Source: an uncultured Marinicella sp.
Lineage (GTDB): Bacteria; Pseudomonadota; Gammaproteobacteria; Xanthomonadales; Marinicellaceae
Direction of reading: 5' to 3'
Assembly (NCBI GenBank): GCA_947502595.1
Contig: CANNAM010000007.1
Coordinates: forward strand, 107,997 to 171,996
Length of the DNA stretch: 64,000 bases
The notes beneath the pieces were generated by a model. It saw only the letters and a list, made by a program, of their open reading frames with translations, was not told where the DNA came from and did no database searches. The translations under genes were made by a program, and so were the position numbers. Within the stretch, counting starts at the first letter, position 1, and every line of letters starts with the position of its first letter. This document shows, piece after piece, positions 17,108 to 26,528 of the stretch.

Positions 17108-17922
17108 ATTAATTATTAAAAAATTTAATCAATCGCAACCAAGAGTTTGTTGTTATGGATAAATATGTGTAAGCTTAATTTGCTGCTGTTCCTGATTTTG
17201 TAGGTATTAAACTGCTGACAATAAGAGCGGTCATTGAGTTTTTCGGTAACCGAGAAATCAAACTTTTTAATCACAGCGTCTGTTCCTGTCAAACCTTTGA
17301 TGTCATCTGTTTAAATGTCTTTGCGGTACCATGAAATTAAACATTTACCAGTGCTGGGTGCATGACTTTCATCTTTTTCCAAGCAGTAACAACCTTATTG
17401 AGTCTGGTGTTTACACGTGCAAGTTTAAGTACGAGCACATATACAAGTGTAACTGTGAATCATTCATTGATAAAAAAGGGCAATAATACCTGGTCATTGA
17501 TTACAGTTTAAGCCCAGCTCGCAATTGTTTTGGTGTATATATCGGATGATATCTATACCACTAACTGGGTCTAAGCTAACATTTTCCTTTGCTTGAATGA
17601 GTGCCTTTTGTATTGATGTTCTTGACTTAAGCTTACTGTGTTTCTTAACGTTTCTTATATCATCATCCTACCATTATCAAACCATCAGAAAACATCAGAA
17701 CAATTGTCCATCATCAACCCTAAACTTAAGCTGTACTACGAAAAACGCTGAACATCATTAAACAGGATTTAGGTTTTGTAAATGTTTCCAGCACCAAGTG
17801 GTGCAATCATGAACTGGATTATCCGCAGTATATCCATAATTTCCATGCAATTTTGAAAGGTAATTTGGTTGCTGAAAAATACGGACTGGTTTGAATCTTT
17901 ATTATCTTTTGAGAAAAAACAT
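17108..17922. other. 815-base gap with decayed coding sequence
   Basis: No intact gene of convincing length is present between the DUF3999 gene and the outer-membrane barrel gene. The minus strand carries a decayed reading frame at 17125-17667, listed separately. On the plus strand, a stop-bounded stretch of about 54 codons ending at 17894 (LDYPQYIHNFHAILKG within it) could be another remnant. A 49-codon plus-strand frame at 17362-17511 has no ribosome binding site and is probably chance. Confidence 0.55.
17125..17667 (-). pseudogene. Decayed gene of unknown family, one frame with internal stops
   Basis: One minus-strand frame reads protein-like sequence from about 17667 down to a stop at 17125. 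It is interrupted by in-frame stops at 17494-17496, near 17464, near 17425, at 17395-17397 and at 17311-17313. Upstream segments include ALIQAKENVSLDPVSGIDII. The middle is Cys-rich (SYTCICART, TCTCKHQTQ). The end reads KKFDFSVTEKLNDRSYCQQF and then HNNKLLVAID. All pieces stay in the same frame, with no frameshift needed, which argues for nonsense decay of one gene. The family is not recognised, and the start is not identifiable. Confidence 0.4.
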
Positions 17923-18516
17923 ATGAAACAAATACCTACAACAAGTGCCTTGCTATTAAAAATATCATGCTGCTTATTTGCTTATGCTGCCTATGCTGAG
18001 GACTCTTTGTCTTATAAATATATAGAATTGGGCGTTGGTCATTCTAACGATGTTTTAAATACAGAATACAAGTTTGAAGGCCGCGGATATTATGTCAAAG
18101 GCTCATTTAACCTCTCTGAATCCATTTATCTAGGTGGACATTATGACCACAGAGAAATCAATAATTTTAATTTTGATGTGGCTAACTATGGCATCTTTTC
18201 TGGGTACCATAAAAGCCTCAACCCAGATTTAGATATTTATGCTGAAGTGAAAGCTTTTAGGCTTGATTCTAACAGTTTAGGTTATGGTACCAATGGGTTG
18301 GGTTTGGGTGGTGGGTTGCGGTACAAGGCAACTGAAAAATTCGAACTGGGAACCAACTATTTTTTCTACAACCAAAGAAAAGATTTCATCAAAAATTACC
18401 ATGCTTTTGCTGTGGAAACCAGTTATGAAATATTTAAAAACCGAAGCCTGAGGTTGAAAATAGAATCAGCAGATGGTGAATTAGAAAGCCAGCTGGGCTT
18501 GCGTTTTTCATTTTGA
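17923..18516 (+). CDS. Small outer-membrane beta-barrel protein
   Basis: The product is 197 residues from the ATG at 17923, which places the signal peptide (LLLKISCCLFAYAAYA) correctly; the frame is open upstream to 17869. The mature part alternates polar and aromatic residues in strands (YIELGVGHS, YYVKGSFNLSESIYLGGHYD, LGLGGGLRYKA). It ends in LGLRFSF, with the terminal Phe typical of BAM-assembled barrels. It is short enough for an eight-stranded barrel of the OmpA/OmpX or outer-membrane-protein-beta-barrel class. Function is unknown. A terminator hairpin follows. Confidence 0.75.
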   Translation: MKQIPTTSALLLKISCCLFAYAAYAEDSLSYKYIELGVGHSNDVLNTEYKFEGRGYYVKGSFNLSESIYLGGHYDHREINNFNFDVANYGIFSGYHKSLNPDLDIYAEVKAFRLDSNSLGYGTNGLGLGGGLRYKATEKFELGTNYFFYNQRKDFIKNYHAFAVETSYEIFKNRSLRLKIESADGELESQLGLRFSF

Positions 18517-18523
18517 TAAAAGC

Positions 18524-18560
18524 AGCGCTTGTCATTGTGTTAAGACAAGCGCTTTAATTG
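18524..18560 (+). terminator. Terminator hairpin after the outer-membrane barrel gene
   Basis: AGCGCTTGTC (18524-18533) pairs perfectly with GACAAGCGCT (18544-18553). A short T-rich stretch (TTAATTGT) follows. It begins 7 bases after the stop codon. Confidence 0.7.
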
Positions 18561-18697
18561 TCTTAAACAAAACTTAGCTGGTATCGGATCTGAAAGCGTT
18601 TGCTGGTAATATGAGCAGTTATGCTCAGCTCATTCCCTGATTGGTGTTGCCTGAAGTTGTCGTACTGATGTTAGGCGCCGTCATTATTGTGCATGGC

Positions 18698-20620
18698 TCA
18701 GTTAATTTGTTCAGTGACCCAAGCTTTAACAGCTTGGAAAGGGTGCTGTTCTAAATGACCAAAATACGGCAGTGCCCTGACTTTTAAGCGGGTGAAAACT
18801 GGGGTGTGGATACCACAAAGAAATTTGCTGGCATTGTGAGCTGACATTGAATCGCCAATGGTGGTTTTGAATGAGTTAAGCAAAGCATTGCAATCCAAAG
18901 TATTTAATTCAGGGAGTTGTAGGTTGCTTTGCAAACTGGCAGCACCGGTTAAGCACACTGAACAATGCCCACATTGAGTTGGTGAATTAGTATCACCAAA
19001 ATATTCAGCCAGCTGTTTACTGATACAATGATCTGATTCAAATAATTTGATCATGTTGTGGATGCGTTCAATTTCAGTTTGTTCCTTATTTAAAAATAAT
19101 TGGTGCATTTTCTGGCTGATCACCTCACCATCAAAATCATCCGTACAAACATCAAAACGTTCAACTGCAAGTTTGGCCTGTAATTGCAAGTGTCCTTGTT
19201 CATCCAGCCATTCCAGCGCCGTCAAAATGCGGTTGCGGTCGGCTTTATAATTGTCCAGAATGGCCTGAATATCTACATAAGTCCAAGTTTTTTTAACCAC
19301 ACAATGGTCGAACAAAGCTTGGATGAAAGCTTGTCGCTCACCTTTAAATAAATTAATGATGTTGGCAGTGTTGTCGATGCTTTTGAACGCATATTCTTCA
19401 AAGTAAGTGAATTTAGGGGTGATGATGCCTGCCAATTCAAGGTACACCAGCAGCGTTTTTAACGGCAAGGGGCGAATATTCAGCTCGTTGGACAGTGAGA
19501 TGAGCTTGGTTTCCCAGAAACTGCCTTTACAAGTTTCTATTTGTGCAATTAATTGTTGGATGGCTGGTTGTTCTGGGGTATCACCATAAACAAAGTTTTC
19601 TTGTACCTGTAAGCTGTCATTGTTGGCCAGCACAACACATAAGGCCGGTTCACCATCGCGCCCGGCACGGCCAATTTCCTGGGCGTAGTTTTCAGTGGAT
19701 TTTGGTAAATCGTAATGGATCACTTGCCTGACGTCGGTTTTGTCGATGCCCATACCAAAGGCGATGGTGGCAACAATGCAATTGATTTGTCCTTGCATGA
19801 ATTGATTTTGGATGTGTTCACGCTGCTCAGATTGCATGCCGGCATGGTAATGTTGTGCTTTGATTTGATGTTGGTTCAAATAGTCTGCCACTGCCTCTGC
19901 GGTTTTTTGTAAGGTGACATAAATGATGGTGGCTGCTGTGGGGTTATTCTTGAGCAGTTGTTGAAGCTGTTGCAACCGTTTTGTTGAGCCAACTGGCTTC
20001 ATAATTAACTTTAGGTTTTCTCGGTAAAAGCCTGTGATTACAACATCTTCTGTGTTGATGTTGAACTTATTTTGCATGTCTTGAATAACCTGAGGTGTGG
20101 CGGTGGCAGTCAATAACAGACATTGCTTGATGTCAAAGGCTTGTTGGTATTGTGGTAACTTTAAATAATCTGGTCTGAAGTTATGTCCCCATTCAGAGAT
20201 ACAATGGGCTTCATCAACCACCATCATGCTGATTTGCATTTGTTTCAGTTGAGCACGAAAGCGTTCATTTTTGAAGCGCTCTACAGATACCATCAGGATT
20301 TTCAACTCACCGCTTTTGGCTTGTTGTAACACTTGGTTGTAGGCATTACGTTCCAGGGATGAATCCAAACGTGCGGCTTTGATGTTATGTGTCAACAAAA
20401 AATCCAGCTGGTCTTTCATCAATGCCAACAGCGGTGAAACCACCAAAGTCAACCCAGGTAATTGCACAGCAGTCAATTGATAACACAGTGATTTACCTGA
20501 TCCAGTTGGAAATATGGCGCTGGCTGAACGGCCAGACAGCAGTATGTCGACCACTTCTTGTTGTCCAGGTTTAAATGCTGCAAAGCCAAAATGCTGTTTT
20601 AATTGTTGGGTTAAATTCAT
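18698..20620 (-). CDS. recQ: ATP-dependent DNA helicase RecQ
   Basis: The ATG at 20620 has AAGGA 8 bases upstream and is preferred to the in-frame codon at 20650, giving 640 residues. It has the RecQ motif 0 (FGFAAFKPGQQEVV), Walker A (FPTGSGKSLCYQ), DEAH box (VVDEAHCISEWGHNFRPDY) and motif VI (YAQEIGRAGRDGEP). The zinc-binding cysteines lie near residues 545-570 (CISKQL, then QCGHCSVC). The C-terminal tail after the RQC-like region is short, and I see no clear HRDC domain. RecQ unwinds recombination intermediates and restarts forks. It stands alone between two plus-strand genes. Confidence 0.94.
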   Translation of the reverse strand: MNLTQQLKQHFGFAAFKPGQQEVVDILLSGRSASAIFPTGSGKSLCYQLTAVQLPGLTLVVSPLLALMKDQLDFLLTHNIKAARLDSSLERNAYNQVLQQAKSGELKILMVSVERFKNERFRAQLKQMQISMMVVDEAHCISEWGHNFRPDYLKLPQYQQAFDIKQCLLLTATATPQVIQDMQNKFNINTEDVVITGFYRENLKLIMKPVGSTKRLQQLQQLLKNNPTAATIIYVTLQKTAEAVADYLNQHQIKAQHYHAGMQSEQREHIQNQFMQGQINCIVATIAFGMGIDKTDVRQVIHYDLPKSTENYAQEIGRAGRDGEPALCVVLANNDSLQVQENFVYGDTPEQPAIQQLIAQIETCKGSFWETKLISLSNELNIRPLPLKTLLVYLELAGIITPKFTYFEEYAFKSIDNTANIINLFKGERQAFIQALFDHCVVKKTWTYVDIQAILDNYKADRNRILTALEWLDEQGHLQLQAKLAVERFDVCTDDFDGEVISQKMHQLFLNKEQTEIERIHNMIKLFESDHCISKQLAEYFGDTNSPTQCGHCSVCLTGAASLQSNLQLPELNTLDCNALLNSFKTTIGDSMSAHNASKFLCGIHTPVFTRLKVRALPYFGHLEQHPFQAVKAWVTEQIN

Positions 20621-20797
20621 ATTCAGATTCCTTTTGTTGATTATCTCCAAAGTTCATTGTGCACAGCACAGTAAGGGATTTCAGCCCATATTTTCTGACA
20701 GCTGTAAATAATGATTACATTGTACTGCAATGCCTCAACAAACCAAGGTCTTAGGCTTCTGTTAAAATGTAACTTTCATTCAAATCTAGGTGACATT

Positions 20798-21187
20798 ATG
20801 CATCAAGGGTCATGTCTTTGTGGGGCTGTGAAATTTTCAATTTCAGGGGCTTTAGGTTCAGGTTCTGCTTGTCACTGTCAGCAGTGCCGACAATGGACAG
20901 GACATTTCTTGGCAGACACGGAAATTCAGCTTAAAAACTTGCATATTGAATGCTCAGATCAACTCAAATGGTACCAATCTTCAGCCAAGGTCAGGCGTGG
21001 CTTTTGCGCTGGCTGTGGTTCCAGCTTGTTTTTTGAACCCATGGACAAACAAAAGCACAGTTGGATAGGCGTGGCTTTGGGATCAATCACCACACCGACT
21101 GCAATAAAAATTGAACAACATATATTTGTTGCTGAGAAGGGAGATTACTACCAAATCAATGATGCAGTGCCTCAGCATCAGAACTGA
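20798..21187 (+). CDS. GFA (CENP-V/GFA) family zinc protein, second paralog
   Basis: A 129-residue protein starting at the ATG at 20798, with AGGTGA about 5 bases upstream; an upstream in-frame extension to 20711 is unlikely. The zinc cysteines are in GSCLCGAVKF, ACHCQQCRQWTG and RRGFCAGCGSSLFF, the standard GFA arrangement. It is likely a cytoplasmic zinc protein of unknown substrate. It stands alone between recQ (divergent) and nrdJ (convergent). A 9-base inverted repeat overlaps its stop codon. Confidence 0.85.
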   Translation: MHQGSCLCGAVKFSISGALGSGSACHCQQCRQWTGHFLADTEIQLKNLHIECSDQLKWYQSSAKVRRGFCAGCGSSLFFEPMDKQKHSWIGVALGSITTPTAIKIEQHIFVAEKGDYYQINDAVPQHQN

Positions 21188-21192
21188 GGCAC
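21167..21192 (+). terminator. Possible terminator hairpin overlapping the GFA stop codon
   Basis: GTGCCTCAG (21167-21175) pairs with CTGAGGCAC (21184-21192), and the TGA stop lies inside the second arm. The following ATGTTTTAATG is only loosely T-rich, so termination is plausible but not certain. Confidence 0.45.
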
Positions 21193-21219
21193 ATGTTTTA
21201 ATGTCAGCAGATTCTCAGT

Positions 21220-23760
21220 TTATCCACACTTTGAAGAGCCACAGCTTTTACAAGTCAGACAACCTTCTTGATAAATCAATTCAGTAGATTGGCAGTTTTC
21301 ACAGGTGCCTTTGGCCACCTTGGTGCCATCGGCAATGTAACGTTTTAAGGCGCGTGTTACACCATTTTTCCAAGTGTTGATGGATTCACTGTCTAGTTGT
21401 AAGCTGTTGATTAATTCAACCACCTTTTCGATTGGCATGCCATGACGCAGGGTGCTGGAAATCAACTTGGCGTAGTTCCAATACTCTGGATTGAACTTGT
21501 GCGACAGGCCTTCGATGGTGGTTTTGTAACCACGTTTATTGGTGAACTGAAAGTCATAGCGTGAGCTGTCATCTGGCATCGTGGTTTTGATGATGTAGCC
21601 AGTTTCGACTGTACGGGGCAAAAAGATGCCGTCTTCGTCATCAGCTAAACCGGTGAAAATCTCAAAAGGTTTACCATCTATGGTACCAACAAAAGCAATC
21701 CACTTTTCTTTGTTGTTGTGAAAGCGCACCACTTCAGCCTCTAAAATTTCTGGGCGTTTGGTGGGGAAGGGTACCAGTTCTTCAGGTTTTTCTTCGTTAG
21801 AAATCAATACCCCAGAACGTGAACCATCGCGGTACACAGTAACGCCTTTGCAGCCAGCTTGCCAGGCCTCTAGGTATAAATTGTGCACCAATTTTTGGTC
21901 CACTTCTTGTGGCAAGTTGATGGTTACGCTGATGCTGTGGTCTACCCACTTTTGCACGGCGCCTTGCATGCGCACTTTACTTAACCAGTCAACATCATTC
22001 GACGTTGCTTTGTAATAGGGTGATTTTTTTACCAGTTTGTTGATTTCTTTGTCGCTGTAACTTTTGTCAGTTGCATGTCCATTGGCTTCCATCCATTGTT
22101 TGAAACGGTGGTGGAACACAGTGTATTCTTCCCAAGAGTCACCAACTTCATCAACAAAATCAATGCGCACATTTTTATCGTTGGGGTTCACTTTGCGGCG
22201 GCGTTTGTAAACTGGCATAAACACCGGTTCAATGCCTGATGAAGTTTGGGTCATCAAGCTGGTGGTGCCAGTGGGTGCAATGGTCAACAGGGCAATGTTG
22301 CGTCTGCCATACTTGAGCATGTCTGCATACAGGGTTTCATCGGCTGCTTTCAAGCGTTGGATGAAGGGATTGTCTTTTTCGCGTTCGCTGTCATAAATGG
22401 TGAACGGGCCGCGTTCTTTGGCCATAAAGACTGAAGCACGGTAAGTTTCAACTGCAATGGTTTTGTGAATTTCTTCAGAGAAATCATTGCCTTCTTGGCT
22501 GCCATAACGAATGCCCAGGGCGGCTAACATATCACCTTCAGCAGTAATGCCTATGCCTGTGCGGCGGCCTTCTTGGGCTTTGGTTTTGATGTTCAACCAC
22601 AAGTTCTTTTCGATGCGTTTAACTTCTTCGCTTTCTGGGTCGGCATCTATTTTTGCTAAAATGGCATCAATTTTTTCGAGTTCTAAATCAATGATGTCAT
22701 CCATCAGGCGTTGGGCTTTGCCTACATGGTCAATAAACAAGGCTTGGTCAAACTCAGCTTGTTCGGTGAATGGATTCTTAACATAGGAAAACAAGTTAAT
22801 CGCCAGCAAGCGACATGAGTCGTATGGGCACAATGGAATTTCACCGCAAGGATTGGTGGAAACTGTTTCATAACCGAGTTCAGCATAACAATCAGGCACT
22901 GACTCACGGGTGATGGTGTCCCAAAACAAAATACCTGGTTCTGCAGATTGCCACGCATTGTGAACAATTTTATCCCACAATGCTCGGGCATCGATGGTGT
23001 TGCTGAATTGTGGGTTGTCACTGTGTATGGGGTATTTTTGTACGTATGCCTTGTTGTTTTTAACGGCTTCCATGAATTGGTCATCAATACGCACCGACAC
23101 ATTGGCACCTGTGACTTTGCCTTGCTCTAATTTGGCATCGATAAAGTCTTCTGCATCTGGGTGGTTAATAGAAACAGATAACATCAAAGCACCACGCCGA
23201 CCGTCTTGCGCCACTTCACGCGTTGAGTTTGAATACCGTTCCATGAATGGCACAATGCCGGTTGAGGTCAAAGCCGAGTTTTTAACGGCTGAACCACGCG
23301 GTCTGATGTGCGATAAATCATGGCCCACGCCGCCACGGCGTTTCATCAGTTGAACTTGTTCTTGGTCAATCTTCATGATGCCACCATAAGAATCAGAGCC
23401 GCCCGCGTTGCCGATCACAAAGCAGTTGGACAATGAAGCAATTTGGTGTGGGTTACCGATGCCTGTCATGGGACCACCTTGTGGTACCAAGTATTTAAAG
23501 TTTTTAATCAAAGCGAAAATATCGGCTTGCGTCATTGGGTTGGGATATTTTTGTTCAACCCGGGCAATTTCAGCTGCCAAACGGTGGTGCATGTCATCGG
23601 GCGTTTGTTCAAAGACGTTGCCATCCGAGTCTTTAAGTGCGTACTTATTAACCCACACACGGGCTGCTAAGTCATCACCTTTGAAATAATCCAAAGCCGC
23701 TGTGTAGGCTTCTTCTTGAGTATATGTTTGAAATTGTGTAGATAATTTGGTTGCTGACAT
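21220..23760 (-). CDS. nrdJ: Adenosylcobalamin-dependent ribonucleotide reductase
   Basis: The 846-residue product starts at the ATG at 23760, which has GAGGA about 8 bases upstream. It reduces ribonucleotides to deoxyribonucleotides using adenosylcobalamin, so it needs no oxygen-dependent radical subunit. The catalytic barrel shows SLSNCFVIGN, MKRRGGVGHDLSHIRP, the active-site loop STNPCGEIPL and APTGTTSLM. A TSCPD-type region and a C-terminal Cys cluster (CENCQS, CLTCKSCGSSKCG) resemble the redox-active tail of class II enzymes. No class I nrdAB is present in the window. A long AT-rich leader lies upstream; I found no cobalamin riboswitch core there. Confidence 0.94.
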   Translation of the reverse strand: MSATKLSTQFQTYTQEEAYTAALDYFKGDDLAARVWVNKYALKDSDGNVFEQTPDDMHHRLAAEIARVEQKYPNPMTQADIFALIKNFKYLVPQGGPMTGIGNPHQIASLSNCFVIGNAGGSDSYGGIMKIDQEQVQLMKRRGGVGHDLSHIRPRGSAVKNSALTSTGIVPFMERYSNSTREVAQDGRRGALMLSVSINHPDAEDFIDAKLEQGKVTGANVSVRIDDQFMEAVKNNKAYVQKYPIHSDNPQFSNTIDARALWDKIVHNAWQSAEPGILFWDTITRESVPDCYAELGYETVSTNPCGEIPLCPYDSCRLLAINLFSYVKNPFTEQAEFDQALFIDHVGKAQRLMDDIIDLELEKIDAILAKIDADPESEEVKRIEKNLWLNIKTKAQEGRRTGIGITAEGDMLAALGIRYGSQEGNDFSEEIHKTIAVETYRASVFMAKERGPFTIYDSEREKDNPFIQRLKAADETLYADMLKYGRRNIALLTIAPTGTTSLMTQTSSGIEPVFMPVYKRRRKVNPNDKNVRIDFVDEVGDSWEEYTVFHHRFKQWMEANGHATDKSYSDKEINKLVKKSPYYKATSNDVDWLSKVRMQGAVQKWVDHSISVTINLPQEVDQKLVHNLYLEAWQAGCKGVTVYRDGSRSGVLISNEEKPEELVPFPTKRPEILEAEVVRFHNNKEKWIAFVGTIDGKPFEIFTGLADDEDGIFLPRTVETGYIIKTTMPDDSSRYDFQFTNKRGYKTTIEGLSHKFNPEYWNYAKLISSTLRHGMPIEKVVELINSLQLDSESINTWKNGVTRALKRYIADGTKVAKGTCENCQSTELIYQEGCLTCKSCGSSKCG

Positions 23761-23995
23761 GAAAAAATTCCTCAAAGTTTTAGTCTGTAGCAGATAAATT
23801 TTTGATAATGTTTGTGCTTCATGGTTGGGCTGGATTGTAAAAACCGTAAACTTTTATAAAAAAATAAATTTGAAAGTTAACAATTTTAAAAAATCACCTT
23901 GCATGAGTCAAAGCACATTAAAATAAGCTAAAATTTAATAAAAACGTTCTAAAACAGGTGTTTATAATGTTTGTTTTGGACTTGCCTTTTCTCGT

Positions 23996-24013
23996 TGTGG
24001 TCAATATATCACA
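23996..24013. promoter_or_regulatory. Imperfect 18-base dyad upstream of nrdJ
   Basis: TGTGGT and ATCACA form inverted arms around an AT core (CAATAT), about 235 bases before the nrdJ start. The shape recalls regulators that bind TGTG-type dyads. The spacing is two bases too long for a standard CRP site, and the match to an NrdR box is poor. The binding factor is unknown. Confidence 0.25.
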
Positions 24014-24083
24014 GTAGAATGGGCTAAGCCATTTAAAAAAGAATTAATTAATTCTTTTTATAAAAAATATTTTTGTAAATGTT

Positions 24084-24110
24084 TTTTTAATCTTTTTAAT
24101 CTTTTTAATC
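24084..24110. repeat. Three tandem copies of a 9-base unit
   Basis: TTTTTAATC is repeated perfectly three times (24084-24092, 24093-24101, 24102-24110) in the gap between uvrB and nrdJ. It is a short low-complexity tandem array. Confidence 0.8.
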
Positions 24111-24297
24111 TTGAGTTTAATGAAATTGTCAATAAATTTAGCAGGGTGATTGGTTTTTTTTAATCACGTGTTTTGACAACCCAAAGTATTGGACTGTCAG
24201 GCTTTTCATGATTCAACTGTAGCCGAGATGCTGCAGGTGACTGGGTATTAAGGGTTTGGCTGTAACACCTAACATAAATTATTAAGTACTTGAGTGA

Positions 24298-26319
24298 TCA
24301 GAATACAGCGTCTTTGATTCGTTCGATTTCATCCCTTAAATCGGCGGCTTTTTCAAACTCTAAATCCGTGGCATGTTGCTTCATTTGTTTTTCTAGTTTT
24401 TTCAATAAAGTGCCCAGCTCTTTGGCTTTTTTGCCCGCATAGGGTGATTGGCCTTCAGCGATTTTAACCAACTGTTTGGGGTCGTTTTGTTCGTAGGCAT
24501 CTTGTAGGTCGTGAATTTTTGTAACCACTGAGGTGGGGGTGATGCCATGCTTTTTGTTATGCTCGATTTGGGTTTGGCGGCGACGTTCGGTTTCACCGAT
24601 GGCGGTTGCCATGGCGTTGGTTATTTTGTCACCGTACAGTATTGCTTTGCCATTCAAGTTTCGACTGGCTCGACCTATGGTTTGAATCAAAGCACTGGTG
24701 GAGCGCAAAAACCCTTGTTTATCGGCATCCAAAATTGCCACCAAAGAAACTTCAGGCATATCCAGTCCTTCGCGCAGTAAATTAATCCCAACCAAGACAT
24801 CAAATACACCTTTGCGTAAGTCGCGGATGATTTCTACCCGTTCTACCGTTTCGATTTCCGAGTGTAGGTACCGTACACGTATGCCTTTATCAGCCAAGTA
24901 ATCAGTCAGGTCTTCACTCATGCGTTTGGTCAGAGTGGTGACCAACACACGTTCCTCTAGTTTGACCCGTTTGTTGATTTCTGAGAGCAAGTCATCCACT
25001 TGCGTGGCCACAGGCCTTACTTCAATGGTCGGGTCTATCAAACCAGTGGGGCGCACAATTTGTTCAACTATTTGTGCCTGATTGGCGGCTTCATATTTAC
25101 TCGGAGTGGCCGATACAAACACCATTCTTGGGGTGCGTTGTTCCCACTCTTCAAATTTCAAAGGGCGGTTGTCCAATGCACAAGGCAGGCGAAAGCCAAA
25201 GCGCACCAAGTTTTCTTTGCGTGAACGGTCACCTTTATACATGGCTCCAATTTGCGGAATGGTGACATGCGATTCATCCACCACCAACAAGGCATCACTG
25301 GGTAAGTAGTCAAATAAACACGGTGGCGGGTGTCCTACCGGCAAACCCGTTAAATGTCTGGAATAATTTTCAATGCCTTGGCAGTAACCGAGTTCTTGCA
25401 TCATTTCTAAATCGTACATGGTGCGCTGTTCAAGCCGCTGTGCTTCGACCAAGCGATTGTCATCATACAAAACCTTTAATCGATCTTTCAGTTCTTCACG
25501 GATATGCCCGATGGCATTCAATATGCGTTCACGTGGCGTGGCATAGTGCGAGGTCGGAAAGATGTTGATGGTTTGTTCCTCACTGATTTTTTTACCGGTC
25601 AAGGGGTCAAAGAAGCTCAGTGCCTCAATTTCATCATCAAACAGTTCAATCCGCACCGCGGCCTTTTCAGAATCGGCGGGGAATACATCAACCACTTCAC
25701 CACGAACTCGAAAGGAGCTGCGTTCCAAGATGATGTCATTGCGGTTGTACTGCAATTCAGCCAAACGCCGCAATAAAGTGCGCTGATCAATGCTGTCACC
25801 CACATTCAGGTTGACCAACATTTGTAAATACGATTGTGGGTCTCCCAAACCATAAATGGCCGATACGGTGGCCACAATAATAACGTCCTGGCGTTCCATC
25901 AATGATTTGGTGGCTGACAAGCGCATCTGTTCAATGTATTCATTGATAGAAGCGTCTTTTTCTATGTATAAATCAGTGGCAGGTATATACGCTTCAGGCT
26001 GGTAGTAGTCATAATAGGAAACAAAATACTCAACTGCATTGTCAGGAAAAAATTCTTTGAATTCAGAATACAATTGCGCAGCCAGGGTTTTGTTGTGGGC
26101 CATCACCATGGTGGTTTTTTGCACCTTATTAATCATGTGCGCAATGGTGAAGGTTTTACCTGATCCAGTAACCCCCAGTAAGGTCTGGGCCTTTAAACCG
26201 TCTGTAAAACCTTGAGCCAATTTCTTGATGGCCTGTGGTTGGTCACCCGCAGGTTCAAATGGGCTATTGATTCTGAATGGTTTGGCGGTTTTTTTGATTT
26301 GCAGGTTGATGGTTTCCAT
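24298..26319 (-). CDS. uvrB: Excinuclease ABC subunit B
   Basis: A 673-residue protein, the usual UvrB length. UvrB is the damage-verifying helicase-like core of nucleotide excision repair; it receives DNA from UvrA and recruits UvrC. Visible features are Walker A ([10 protein letters not shown], residues 49-58), the beta-hairpin region around [12 protein letters not shown] near residue 100, and motif VI ([15 protein letters not shown]). The C-terminal UVR coiled-coil motif ([18 protein letters not shown]) contacts UvrC. It is transcribed towards nrdJ. I could not find a convincing LexA box of the E. coli type upstream. Confidence 0.97.
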   Translation of the reverse strand: METINLQIKKTAKPFRINSPFEPAGDQPQAIKKLAQGFTDGLKAQTLLGVTGSGKTFTIAHMINKVQKTTMVMAHNKTLAAQLYSEFKEFFPDNAVEYFVSYYDYYQPEAYIPATDLYIEKDASINEYIEQMRLSATKSLMERQDVIIVATVSAIYGLGDPQSYLQMLVNLNVGDSIDQRTLLRRLAELQYNRNDIILERSSFRVRGEVVDVFPADSEKAAVRIELFDDEIEALSFFDPLTGKKISEEQTINIFPTSHYATPRERILNAIGHIREELKDRLKVLYDDNRLVEAQRLEQRTMYDLEMMQELGYCQGIENYSRHLTGLPVGHPPPCLFDYLPSDALLVVDESHVTIPQIGAMYKGDRSRKENLVRFGFRLPCALDNRPLKFEEWEQRTPRMVFVSATPSKYEAANQAQIVEQIVRPTGLIDPTIEVRPVATQVDDLLSEINKRVKLEERVLVTTLTKRMSEDLTDYLADKGIRVRYLHSEIETVERVEIIRDLRKGVFDVLVGINLLREGLDMPEVSLVAILDADKQGFLRSTSALIQTIGRASRNLNGKAILYGDKITNAMATAIGETERRRQTQIEHNKKHGITPTSVVTKIHDLQDAYEQNDPKQLVKIAEGQSPYAGKKAKELGTLLKKLEKQMKQHATDLEFEKAADLRDEIERIKDAVF

Positions 26320-26528
26320 GGCTGCTATGGTACAGTAAATTGCAGCAAAATTTAATCAGTTTGCTGTTAATTAGCCTGGTTTTTAAGTGATCATTTTAAT
26401 TGAGGTTATGCAGTAATTGGCCTCATTAGCTGTGCAATTTCATGCAAATCATCAGGTTCATAAGAAAAAGGTTGCGATATCAATTCAGTCTTTTAAGATA
26501 GGCTGTTTTTATCATAAGAGCGCTTGGT

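Larger units (their letters stand above)
23761..24297. other. 537-base AT-rich gap upstream of nrdJ
   Basis: It lies between the nrdJ start and the uvrB stop, both on the minus strand, and presumably carries the nrdJ promoter. It contains an imperfect dyad TGTGGTCAATATATCACA at 23996-24013 and three tandem copies of TTTTTAATC at 24084-24110. No open reading frame or RNA gene is recognised. Confidence 0.55.

Noticed and set aside
17362..17511. 49-codon plus-strand frame in the gap after the DUF3999 gene
   Set aside because: It lies over the decayed minus-strand frame, has no ribosome binding site and is Ser/Thr-rich low-information sequence.
10299..21187. The two GFA-family genes as a formaldehyde detoxification system
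   Set aside because: They are 10 kb apart, with no glutathione-dependent formaldehyde dehydrogenase nearby; the family name does not establish that activity.
23761..24297. Cobalamin riboswitch upstream of nrdJ
   Set aside because: I looked for the conserved B12-box core (GCCACTG-type) on the nrdJ strand and did not see it.
26320..26360. LexA operator upstream of uvrB
   Set aside because: A CTGT half-site is present on the minus strand, but no properly spaced ACAG partner follows.
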